Below, piece after piece: positions 53,489 to 63,208 of a stretch of DNA of 64,000 bases. This DNA comes from Corynespora cassiicola. Lineage: Eukaryota; Ascomycota; Dothideomycetes; Pleosporales; Corynesporascaceae. The first letter of the stretch is position 1. Each line of letters opens with the position of its first letter. Below the pieces are notes generated by a model. The model ran no database searches and had not been told where the DNA came from. It saw nothing but the letters and a program-made list of their open reading frames with translations. The DNA lies in contig JAEUWY010000013.1 in the NCBI GenBank assembly GCA_022059125.1, forward strand, positions 1-64,000. The letters are read 5' to 3'. The translations under genes were made by a program, and so were the position numbers.

Positions 53489-54553
53489 ATGGCAATGAAA
53501 CGATTCTATCCTATTTTCCTCTTTTCTTCTTCTTTTCTTCCTCTCATCCACTCTTATCCTTCTCCATCTGCTTGTTCTCCATGGTCGACACTGGCTAATA
53601 TCACTATCGCCCCAAGACAGGAACATTCAACCGTCTACCTCCTGAATGATACTATCGCTATAATAGGGGGCATTGTCCCGAATGACAGCGCTACTCCGAT
53701 TCCCTTTACAACAACAAACTTGGTCCAATTCTACTCAATTGCTTCAGACACATGGAGCACTATGGCTCCACTCCCGATACCACTCAACCACGCCAATGCA
53801 GCGGTCGCCGACGGCAAAATATACGTTTTTGGAGGACTGGACGGTGGCGGTGTGGAGCAGGAGTACTTACGACCGGTCGCAGATTCGTGGGTTTACGATC
53901 CGCATGAGAACGCTTGGTCTTCCCTTCCACCGCTGGCCGAGCCAAGAGGAATGGCAGCCATCGGTGTATACAAAGAGAGAATATTTTTGGCGGGCGGATT
54001 CACGCTTTTGGGTTTGAGTGGGACAGGCCCGCATGAATCTGTTTCCCCAGTCTCGGTATTCGACACCCGCACCGCAGAATGGGTGTCAGAAAGCCTTCCC
54101 GAGAAGGCAAAACATCTACCCGGGCCTCGAGACCATTCTGTATCGGCTGTGATAGATGGAATGATGTACGTTATTGGTGGATATGACCACGGGCCACATA
54201 ACCGCACAGATACAGTTTTCATCTTGGACTTGAACAACCTTGCAGATGGCTGGAAGACTAGCGCCGCTAGGATGCCGACGCCCAGAGGTGGATCATCGGG
54301 TGGGATTATAGACGGCAAGATTTATACCTTTGGTGGCGAGAGGCCCCCTGGCGAGCTCAACGGGGTCCATAGTGAGGTGGAGGTGTACGATGTGGAGAGC
54401 GACACCTGGAGAAAGCTAGATCCAATGCCCAAGCCCAAGCATAGCGCTCCTGGTGTTGCAGTGCACGGAAAGGTGTATATACCTGGAGGAGGAGTGGCGG
54501 CAGGAGCGGCGCCTGTAAGCGATTTCGACGTTTTCGATACTAGAGTGATCTAG
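53489..54553 (+). CDS. Secreted kelch-repeat (galactose-oxidase-like) protein
   Basis: One exon of 354 residues. A signal peptide covers MKRFYPIFLFSSSFLPLIHS. About five to six kelch repeats follow, each marked by a GG after hydrophobic residues and a Trp closing the blade: TIAIIGGIV..TWSTMAPLP, KIYVFGGLD..AWSSLPPL, RIFLAGGF..EWVSE, MMYVIGGYD..GWKTSAARM, KIYTFGGE..TWRKLDPMP, KVYIPGGG. Kelch blades form a beta-propeller. Without the copper-ligand domain of galactose oxidase it is most likely a binding protein or cell-wall-associated factor. Two NxS/T sites near the N-terminus (NITI, NDTI) allow glycosylation. A TATA box lies 88 bp upstream. Confidence 0.9.
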   Translation: MAMKRFYPIFLFSSSFLPLIHSYPSPSACSPWSTLANITIAPRQEHSTVYLLNDTIAIIGGIVPNDSATPIPFTTTNLVQFYSIASDTWSTMAPLPIPLNHANAAVADGKIYVFGGLDGGGVEQEYLRPVADSWVYDPHENAWSSLPPLAEPRGMAAIGVYKERIFLAGGFTLLGLSGTGPHESVSPVSVFDTRTAEWVSESLPEKAKHLPGPRDHSVSAVIDGMMYVIGGYDHGPHNRTDTVFILDLNNLADGWKTSAARMPTPRGGSSGGIIDGKIYTFGGERPPGELNGVHSEVEVYDVESDTWRKLDPMPKPKHSAPGVAVHGKVYIPGGGVAAGAAPVSDFDVFDTRVI

Positions 54554-55126
54554 GCGATATCGCACTGCTAAGCATTCGGAAAATTGCCTCAATCGTGGAG
54601 ATGCGGCAAACAGCTGCAAAGAGGAGGATGGGGAGGAGGAGGATACGAATCATGGGCTTTCTTCCTTCGTCCCAAATAACAAGGAAATAAACAGAAAAGT
54701 GGCTAGTATAAAGATACTTTCAACCTCATTCTTTATAAATGGAACCTCTGCTCCATTTACAGTGTGATTGTAGCCCAGGTTCTTGTCCGTATGAGCCATT
54801 GCCATCCTAGCCAAAAGGGAAAGGTCGAGTTCTGAGTTCTTGCGCAGCAGAAGCCCTGGCGCATAGGCGTAAGTGAGTCACAGCTATACATGGGTTGAGC
54901 AAGTTGCTATGTCGACGCATGCAAGCTCAGATGAGGATTAGATTTTGCACATGTAGCGGTTTTCACTCTGGCGATACATACTAGGGTAGAACTTTCGGAC
55001 CGCACTATTGTCTGCTGCTATCTTCTCCAACGTTCCAGCTTATCGTTCCGTTGAATTCCTATGCCTTTGCGCAGCTGAACAGTTTTAGTAGAAAAGCAGA
55101 TCTTTCCCCCCAATTTTACTCTTCTT

Positions 55127-55260
55127 CGATTTTTGACTGATGGAAAAGATCGAAAAGAGATGTGAGTGTATCGTCGTGTGAGCTTGTTTGCTAGCAGATT
55201 TATATACAGGCACCAAGATAGTAACGTAGTGGCCGGTAGACCACATTGCCTAATCTCTCC
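55127..55260 (-). repeat. Promoter-like repeat, paired with 62483-62610
   Basis: Read on the minus strand, both copies have a TATA box (TATATAAATCTGC here), then AAGCTCACAC, then a CATCTCTTT..TTTCCATCAG segment, like a core promoter with leader. Identity is moderate over about 130 bp. No shared coding sequence follows. Confidence 0.55.
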
Positions 55261-58200
55261 ATTACTATCTATATTCACTTCAAAAGTAGTATCCTGCTGG
55301 ACTGGGGCATTCCCTTGCTGGTCCAGATTTTACGTGAAAGCACTTTAGATGTATGGATTCATGATAGAAATCTGAAGTCTCTGCTGTTCTCCTGCAGCGA
55401 GCTAGAATGCTCAACCTAAATACACGGCTGGGTGGGGCCTCTCAAGTTGCACCTACTGCCTGAGGCAGATGGGCAGTAGTAAGTTACCTGTGTCGTAAAG
55501 TCAATCCAACGAGTCTAGCTTAACTAGGACAACGTACGCCGCCTGCTCCGTTGCAATAACTGTTCCATCCGCAGCCGCTGCAGCAGGTACCAGCTGGAGG
55601 GCTCGGTCCAATGTCGCCGGTGGGTATGCATTGTGCGAAAACATTTTGGCTGAACATCGCAAGGAGCGCAGGCAGAAAGATCGCTTTCATTGTGCTTTAG
55701 GGGCCGACGGCGTGGTCTGGCGAATATGATGGTCTTAGGTGTAGCATGGTGCTGCAGCACCAGTCATGGGATATTTATATATGTTCGAAAGGCGTTTACT
55801 CCTAGCGGAAAGCACGGAAGCACTAATTGCGGCGTAAGTCGGAGACGTAATAGATGCAGGGCTTCCCGGCACCTCAAAAAGTCCTGCGTGATGGTCATTG
55901 CGGTAGTTACGTTAGCTCCCTTTCCGTGGGCAATCTTGTATTCAATTTTACGGCATTGTGCTCTAAATCGATTTAGTCGTATCTGGCAAGGTGCTGGACG
56001 AGAAACGACCGATCGTCGTGGCTGATTTTTGATTCGCAGGATGACCCAAAAATACTGAGCTGGTCGGTTCACGAAGAGCAACACATGCCTTCTCCCGGAG
56101 CATATTAAGATGTTTCTGCTGATACAAATCCAGCGCATACTCATTCCTTCAACTTCGAAAAGCCGGAGATTCCCATCGCCACTCGCATCCCCTGAGCCAA
56201 TTTTCGATAGAATAGCTTTTTCTTCACCGCTCTTCTTCCGTGAAACTACACTACCCAAATACAGTTCTAGTGCCCTTGGTACTTTGGCAGTACGTGCGCA
56301 CAGAGAATACTCTCCTCAAACCAAAAAGGGGCACTACCACTATAACCAATCCATGAACGGTGCTACTATGAGGGAATATTGTGAGGTTCCTATAATGTAC
56401 AAATGAAACACTCGTATATCAGAAGCCATTCAAGGTACACATCAGCCTTTGAGCAATCTTCACAGAAGTTTAGAATATACTCAAGACACTGTACCTACAT
56501 ATGCACGTAAATAGTAGCGTCTGAGTTATTTTCTGTTTTGGAGTATGGCGTGCACGAAAGTACGATTCATGTCAATGTCGATAGAGAATGGTCATCTTAA
56601 CGAAGCGATTCTTGCAAAAGCTGTCTCAGACACCATATTGGCTGGGAAGATAGGGGCGCATTGTGTCTCATGTATTCATTAAAGAGACCAGGGGACCTCT
56701 ACCAAGCAGTATTGGCTGCCTCCCTCCTTGTTGGGTGAAACCACTGAACGTATAGGGACATAGATGTTTCCATGAGAAGCACCAGCAATATGAACCAACG
56801 GATGATAAGTGATAGAGTGGGCCGTGCAGACGCTCAGAATCAGCCAGACCATGCATAATTTATCGAGTGAGACTAGCCAGTCCTCGCTCGTAGTCCAATA
56901 TCGTTCTTGGCAAACCTGGAACGCGAGCGAGGCTAGACTTTGGGCTTTTTCACTTCAATCACAGTTGAAACGGCCCGAAGGCTTCTTTCAAACTAAAAGG
57001 TCCTTGTCCGGAGTCATTTCAACTGTTCATAGCCATCGGCAATATTAATTGATTCAACCCGAGTACCCGATCCGTCAAAAAAAAAAGCGAAATGCATCAG
57101 CAGGTCGATAGAAAAGCTATCGGAAAATAGACTTTAGCGGGGTCATTTGATGGAAACTTAAATCAGCGGTACCGAGCTTCGGTCGAAGTTGTACAGCATT
57201 GCGGCCAATACGTAAGAACTATTCAGGTACCCAAATGCCTAGCACTTTCGAGAGAGCCTAAAACAACCTACATCTTCTGTTCCGACTTCCACAGTCAGTC
57301 TAACATGCCTTTTATAGGCACTATTTCCTTGATTTTACGTTTACCTCTAGTAAATCCACTATTGGCCAATGCATAGTTGTGTAGGGCCTCGTCTGATGAC
57401 TGCAGCTCAGTAGAACCAATATGTAACAGTATCCTACTGTCATGGCTCGCTACCTAACTACTACAGTGCGGTGATATCACCTGGTCATGTAACAATGGCG
57501 GCAGTAGTGGTCATGGTGTAAGAGGAAAATCATGTGTTGTTGACACTGCTCCCAGCTGTCTTACAGTGTCGTCCTTGGAGGCAAGCCAACTGTTGTTTGG
57601 CAGGAAACACACCAACTATATTCTGCTCGCCAGAATAAGACTACCTTTCCACCACTCAAACGACCTAGACTTTCTTCTCGATATTCAGAATAGCGCCCGC
57701 TGTTGCGTGGTGTCACACTGTTGTTTTGTGGCAAATATCTCTCTGCTTATCAGGATACAGTGATATTGCAAGTGAACTATGCAAGGAAAAAAGGCTTCAG
57801 GCATTTTGAATGGTAGATTCGTGGCCTTTTCTTGTACTCCAACACACATCCTTTAGAATGTGTCAAGCTCGTATTTTGCACTATTCATACGCCTGTGGAT
57901 GACTTATCAACGTGCTAGAACCGATCCTCTCTCAGAATTTCAAACTATGACAAGGACTGTCGCGACGCCGGCTGTTCGTAGTTTCGTCGATTTTATCAAT
58001 CGAATCGTCAACGGTATTTGCTCTCTCAATTCGCGAGATTGGAACTCTCCTCCCGGCTTGAGAAACAAAGGGCGGATTCTTGAGAGTCAGGAGTGTGCAG
58101 CCAGAACCTAGAAGACACTTTATCCTAGCAATTTAATCTAGGAACTATCGTCGCTTCCTGCTTCTGGACTGTACTCACAGCCTTATATTGTCAAAGGTTC

Positions 58201-59029
58201 CACGCCTGTTACGCCACTGAGACGCAACAGCTGATAGCTTTCCACCATGAGCGCGTCTTTCAGCCATTGACTACTCTCATTTCGCTGTTTCATCCACGAA
58301 GCTCTGCTAGTGATAGTATGGGATTTGCGGCACCTCAGGGTTTGTCTCTTTTCTACTCCTGTAGCCTTTCCGTCCGTGTCTCGATGAGACTGTCGTAGCT
58401 TCTTGCCGTTGCTGACCGAGATCAGTGGGTGACAACTGAATCTATTACATCACGCTCGTACTCCTAGTGCAAGATTGAAGATAGCAGGATAGCATGACAG
58501 AGACAGTGAGGATATTTGCAAAGCAGAGCGATGGCGCGTGACAGAAGAAAGTCTGGCCTGAACACGAACAAAATACATAAGCGGCAGGCACAGAGAAGAG
58601 AAAAACCAAAGAACTCCCGATGTTTAGCAAATGGTCCTGACACAGGCCTCCATAACGATAATCGTTCCGTCAAGTGCGGAAATAACGAGATATTTCTGCT
58701 TCTATGCCCAGGTCGAATACCTTACTTTCGTGTTCCCTGCAGCTTTTGCAGACCAGCAGGGCTACCTTACGTCGAGGCGCTCGAATGCCGCCGGAGCTAG
58801 AGATAGGCAGTGGATGCCGAGATGCTGAATAGACAGGCGAACGTGTAGGACCAAACTTACGCGCTAAAGGAGCCTTGGGGTTCAGGTAAGCCCCATCTCG
58901 GCGTCTCTGCTGGCACTGTCCTTGGACTGAATCTTGCCATTGTTAACCGAATTGACTTTCTCGGGGAAATGAGACGATTCCCGCCGACCAGTGCATTGTA
59001 TGGTGGCTGCCGGATTGGGCGAAAAGCAA

Positions 59030-59450
59030 TTCTTCTCGCACAGTTCTCAGGCGAGCCTAGACACCAGACGGATCGCAGTTTTCTTGCACATATGTGGGCT
59101 TGGTGCGCTCGCTTAGTACGCTTTTTCATTGGCTAGTTCGCAAAGGCTGATTGGTAATTGGCTGATATCTCAGTCACAGGCATCAAAACCCTGTCTGGTT
59201 CCCGCTCGTGGGGTGCACCCGGATCGTTGCGTCTCCTAGCATAAGCATTGGCCAATGCGTTTCAGCACTATCGTCCATGCTCAGACAAGGCTAGCACGAT
59301 TTGGGTCCTAGTTGTGCGACTTGGTGCTCTGGGTGCGCCTCTTATTGGCTAGCTCGCAGGTACGCCATTGCGATTGGCTGACATGCAGGGCAGTCATTCA
59401 AGCCCCGTCTAGCGTTAGTTCCCGCTGGCAGCCGCTCATCTTACGCGTAA
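59030..59450 (+). repeat. Diverged tandem duplication of about 210 bp
   Basis: The blocks CTTGGTGC, ATTGGCTAGTTCGCA, GATTGGTAATTGGCTGA and GTTCCCGCT in the first unit recur in the same order in the second (ATTGGCTAGCTCGCAGG, GCGATTGGCTGACATG, AGTTCCCGCTGG). The last block resembles the start of the dispersed GC-rich repeat. Confidence 0.55.
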
Positions 59451-59514
59451 TCGATTCATGCGGACAAGCAGTGCACACTGGTCGAGAGGGCACTTCCCAT
59501 ACCAAGTCTCCTCG

Positions 59515-59668
59515 TGTCGCACGCCAGGATAATCGGCATCCCTGGGCTTACTGTACAGTTCCTGTTGTGAAAAGCTGGTTTGTTCTTTTTTGGTTGCACT
59601 CTAGCCTGGCTATCTAAACAAGAACCGCGCGGCAAGCCTAGTAACGCAGATCATGCTGGCGTGTGACA
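59515..59668 (+). mobile_element. Small TIR element (MITE-like), copy 3
   Basis: A 154-bp copy with the longest terminal inverted repeats of the family: TGTCGCACGCCAGGAT at the left and ATGCTGGCGTGTGACA at the right. The interior matches the other copies from TTGTGAAAAGCTGG onward. No target duplication is visible. Confidence 0.8.
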
Positions 59669-59812
59669 TAAAACTACACTGCGCAAGTCCGAATGAAATG
59701 ACTCGGCCGCGGATGAAAGTATTACTGCTTATTCCCGACTGTTCCCACATCTATATAAGTATCCCAGCATCATTGACACGAAAGCGACCGGCTTCTTCAC
59801 AAAAGGACTTCT

Positions 59813-59976
59813 CTTCATGGGGCTTGCCGATATAGCAATCTACATATTGGAGATCTATTGCAATACTCTCTGCAATCGGCTCGTTTCATCTTTACTATCA
59901 AGCGTCCAAATATTGGATCAATGGCAGTTATAGCGTTTCCCGTATGTAAAGTGCTATATCGGCAAGTCCTATGATG
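59813..59976. mobile_element. Foldback element of about 165 bp
   Basis: Arms of about 36 bp face each other, with a perfect 15-bp core: CTTGCCGATATAGCA at 59823-59837 and its reverse complement at 59952-59966. The flanking bases of the arms match imperfectly. There is no coding content. It lies about 145 bp after the third TIR element. Confidence 0.65.
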
Positions 59977-60081
59977 ATGATTCCATTTGTGGGGTAGCTG
60001 ATCAATAATGAATTGATCACATTATGGTTTATTATCTCAAGCGATGATAACGTCAGAAGGGGGATATTAAATTATCGTCTC

Positions 60082-60117
60082 CAGAAAGGTCAATAGAAAG
60101 GTCAATAGAAAGGTCAC
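60082..60117 (+). repeat. 13-bp direct repeat, three units
   Basis: AGAAAGGTCAATA is repeated twice and followed by a third partial unit AGAAAGGTCACTA. Confidence 0.85.
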
Positions 60118-60311
60118 TAATCTTTACGAACTAATCGAGCCGAGCAAAAAACTTCGAGAGCTGATGTAGGCAGAATCTTCGCTGACTGACCGTCTACTGG
60201 TAAATTTCATCTTAGAATAAAATTCCGTGAACGATGAGTAAATCATTTTTTATGAACTCTATTAATATACACTACCTGAGGAATGACGGAATTGAATAAA
60301 CATTGATTATT

Positions 60312-60491
60312 CAATCTAAATTGTGATTGTGAAAGTGAAGAACGAGGACTAAGTTAATCGCTATGTATAGCTACGGTCCTGTCCTGATATATCCTCTATA
60401 GATTAGAGTCTGTCTAAAGTGTCTAGGACGGTTAGTTTCACATACCAAAAGCAAATATACCACAACCATATTAGTCACGTGAAGGTCAACA
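60312..60491 (-). repeat. LTR-like dispersed repeat, copy 2 of 4
   Basis: The most diverged copy. On the minus strand it starts TGTTGACCTTCACGTGACTA and keeps the order of blocks seen at 39721-39885, but with many substitutions in the TATA-to-end part. Confidence 0.65.
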
Positions 60492-60659
60492 ATATATGAC
60501 TTGTCGTGGTTCCTGAGTTGAGTGTACATATATTTCTCGGCGAGATCGAATATATATGTATATATATAAGATTAATTAGCGACTTTGGCGCTGACGAAGC
60601 AAAAGTACCGAGACTCGACTATGCAAAATACAAAGAGTACACAGGAGGTTAAAAGGAAA

Positions 60660-60799
60660 TATCGCACTTTTGCGTACATGATTGGGTGTTCTCATATTGT
60701 AAAAAGTTGGTGTCTTCTTCTTGATTTCACCCTAACCTGGCTATCTAAATAAGAACCGCACGGCAAGCTCAGTAACGCAGATCATCCTGGCGTGCGACA
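60660..60799 (+). mobile_element. Small TIR element (MITE-like), copy 4
   Basis: A 140-bp copy starting TATCGCAC and ending GTGCGACA. The interior (TTGGGTGTTCTCATATTGT, ACCGCACGGCAAGC, CATCCTGGCGTGCGACA) matches the other copies. It ends 16 bp before the pogo-like relic. Confidence 0.78.
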
Positions 60800-60814
60800 A
60801 TACATTCCCACACG

Positions 60815-60979
60815 TTCTTAGAGGCTCGGTTAGCTAGCCTAGAGCAGGTGAACAGGGCCGCTTCTGGACGGAGAAAGCGCAAAAAGAAGCGCACCTGGCA
60901 GGGAGGATCCCTTTCGCAGGTAGAAACAGAGGATTTGGTTACCCAAAGAGACATTGAGGCCCGGCTTGGTATAGAGAAG
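60815..60979 (+). pseudogene. C-terminal relic of a pogo/Fot1-type transposase
   Basis: An open frame of about 55 codons reads LEARLASLEQVNRAASGRRK, then RKKKRTWQGGSLSQVE, then TEDLVTQRDIEARLG. This matches the basic tail of fungal pogo (Fot1-like) DDE transposases: a helix with RRRxxKKxRxxxGG.L followed by an acidic EDL.AQ.. helix. The catalytic core is absent. The relic is cut at 60979 exactly where the LTR-like repeat copy begins, so that repeat probably inserted into it. Confidence 0.65.
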
Positions 60980-61150
60980 TGTTGGCCTTCACGTGATTAG
61001 CATAGTTACGGTATGTTTGCTTTTGGTATATGAAACCATCCCACGCACTTCAGATAGTCCTCAGTCCATGGAGGATATAAGTACAGAGCGGTAGTTATCT
61101 ATAGCAATCAAGTCAGTCTTCACTCTTCTTCCCCATACTCATACTTTAAA
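60980..61150 (+). repeat. LTR-like dispersed repeat, copy 3 of 4, opposite strand
   Basis: The only copy of its family in plus orientation. It begins TGTTGGCCTTCACGTGATTAG at 60980 and contains GGATATAAGTACAGAGC and TTCACTCTTCTTCCCC. Its exact right end is unclear, and no target duplication could be confirmed. Confidence 0.7.
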
Positions 61151-62482
61151 AGTTATTATCGAGGCTTCCAAGGAGAGCGAAAACCAACATGGTCAAAAGT
61201 TGCAAAAAGAGCGACTTGGGTTAGTGTCACGCTCTTGTGCGTACCCCACTACCCTCGAGAGACAAGATCTCAAAAGGGAAAAGAGACTTATTAATAAGCG
61301 TAAAAAAGTGACCTTTGATACTGGACCTATGAATCATGATGAAACAACCCAGGACTACGCAGCAAAATGAAACCATAACAGATTTACTTTTGGGATATTA
61401 GCTTGGAAGTACGCATGCCAATCTGTACTCAAGATCCTTTCTGTGATAGAATCGTAGTGTTGAGGCTCTTTAGAGATGACGAGTGACTCAAACCGAGTAG
61501 CGTAGTTTAAGAGTACTATTTCGACAGCAATCTCAACAACACCAATATTTTGAGATGAGGGGGGATGTGAATGGAGTTTTCTGGTGCATAGTGATTTCTT
61601 CAACGAAGGCTTCAAGGAGACTGCGCAAAACTTTCTCATCTAAAACTTCGTCGGCATAAAAAAAATTTAAACCAGCTATGCGTCGTACTTGCCGTCGATA
61701 TGCTTGCCGTACAACATGTGGATGTGACCACCCACGGAAAAAAAATTATGAACCATGTTCAGATACTCCACGCAGTTGATCAAACAATCTATTCCTTATA
61801 CACGACCCCCGCTGCCATGGCACTTACCTATTCGTATTGTATCTCTCGTATTACCGCCTGGTAACGCTCACCACGGAGCTTCTTGAGATACTTCCGCTGC
61901 GTGTGGGAGAGTTTTCTGTTGTGTACAGCATTCCGGAGAGTGATGAAGAGGTTCGATTCGCGCAATACGAATAGCATTCCTGCGTTCGTCAGCACTGTCA
62001 CTTGCTAGTGTCTTTTGTCACTGAGGATACTTGCCCTGGGCATCCAGTCGACAAGAATGCAGCATTAATCTGAGGTTATGCACGTCGTTATCGTCTGTGT
62101 GCTCTAGTACTTCTTGTTACTCGTCTTGGAATTGTATTTGCCAGTGAGGCGGACAATCAGAGCCAATAGGCTTGAAATGATGAATACTTGAAGGGGGTCT
62201 TTGGCCCATGTACAGGATTGCCATGTTGATTGGATGAAGAAGATAGGATCAATACGCATTGCGGAAGTCATTTTGTCCTCTATTCGGTTGGGATGTTGAG
62301 TCTTCGAGCCACGGTTCTGGCATTCAGCAAAAAAAAAAAACACCATCACGAACATCACCTCCAGATCTACGTCATACTTGAGAACAATGAGTTGATTGTA
62401 AACTAACACGGCGATTATACGAAGAATTTAGCAGTTTTCTGCCTCTTCCTCGACTTTTGGAGTTGATATACGTAACTGAATC
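61151..62482 (-). other. Possible multi-exon minus-strand transcription unit
   Basis: Four small pieces on the minus strand look more coding-like than chance. 62104-62271 gives 55 residues (MTSAMRIDPIFFIQSTWQSC, then VFIISSLLALIVRLTGKY) with one hydrophobic segment. 61828-61977 gives 50 residues (LRNAVHNRKLSHTQRKYLKK then LRGERYQAVIREIQYE). A short GGHIHMLYGKHIDGKYDA piece lies near 61677-61730. 61355-61639 gives 94 residues (MRKFCAVSLKPSLKKSL..). Splice-like signals lie between them: GTGCTGACGAACGCAG just before 61979, and GTAAGT just after the TAG at 61828. I cannot join them into one frame and recognise no family. Confidence 0.3.
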
Positions 62483-62610
62483 TGTTAGCTGATGGAAAGG
62501 ACTTGAAAGAGATGAATTTGTATATTGTGTGAGCTTGGTTGACAGCGGATATATATACATGAGCCAAGATGGTGGTGTAGTTGATAGGAAGTCTCATCTA
62601 CTAACAGAAT
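62483..62610 (-). repeat. Promoter-like repeat, paired with 55127-55260
   Basis: On the minus strand it has a TATATATATCC box, AAGCTCACACAAT and then CATCTCTTTCAAGTCCTTTC. It sits just upstream of the candidate small coding pieces at 61.4-62.3 kb and could be their promoter. Confidence 0.55.
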
Positions 62611-63045
62611 CCTCAGGGCAGATAACCGCAACAGTAACAGCAACGGCAATAATGAAAGTGACAGTAACAAATTCAAGGCTAACAGGTAGCAGAGTACCTA
62701 TTATTCGTGCGATAGATCGCCTGACTCGATGTATCAATTGATAAGTACGGCATCCAGACTACTCTAGGGCAACACAAGTCCCTTTGGCAGCTTAGGGGTG
62801 AATAATACCAGAGGAGGATGAGAGAATATTTAGGCAGGTCGTAGTTACTTGCTCAATAACGCAGCTTTCCTTTCCAACTGCGTACTAATAGTGAGTGTGT
62901 GTTTGTTAATGACGTGTTAACAGATGATCATCCAATGTCTAGTCGACAAGAATTGCGAGAAGCGATCCAATCGTTCATCAAAGACAGGAATAGCAACATC
63001 AGGACTGTTCTGAGACTACAGTACTATTATCTATCTAAATTATAT
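62611..63045. other. Intergenic, nothing recognised
   Basis: I see only short frames without domains. Confidence 0.35.
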
Positions 63046-63208
63046 GTGTGGAGAAGAAGAATGAGGACTGAGTTGATTGCTATAGATAACTACCGCTCTG
63101 TACTTATATCCTGCATGGACTAGGGTCTGTCTGAAGTGCGTGGGATAGTAGGTTTCATATTCCAAAAGCAAACATACCACAACGATGCTAGTCACGTGAA
63201 GCCCAACA
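63046..63208 (-). repeat. LTR-like dispersed repeat, copy 4 of 4
   Basis: On the minus strand it starts TGTTGGGCTTCACGTGACTAG and contains GGATATAAGTACAGAGCGG and TAGTTATCTATAGCAATC. It is close to the copies at 39721 and 60980. Confidence 0.7.

Larger units (their letters stand above)
54554..59514. other. Gene-poor stretch with decayed repeats
   Basis: I see no gene I can support. A 164-codon minus-strand frame at 55764-56258 (MGSVVSRKKSGEEKAIL..) lacks any known domain. Bases 55127-55260 match 62483-62610 and on the minus strand hold a TATATAAA box. Bases 59030-59240 and 59240-59450 form a diverged tandem duplication sharing ATTGGCTAG, GATTGGCTGA and GGTTCCCGCT-type blocks. The rest appears unstructured. 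Confidence 0.4.

Noticed and set aside
55764..56258. Minus-strand 164-codon frame starting MGSVVSRKKSG
   Set aside because: The start is attractive, but the rest lacks any family pattern and the region is otherwise gene-poor. Left uncalled.
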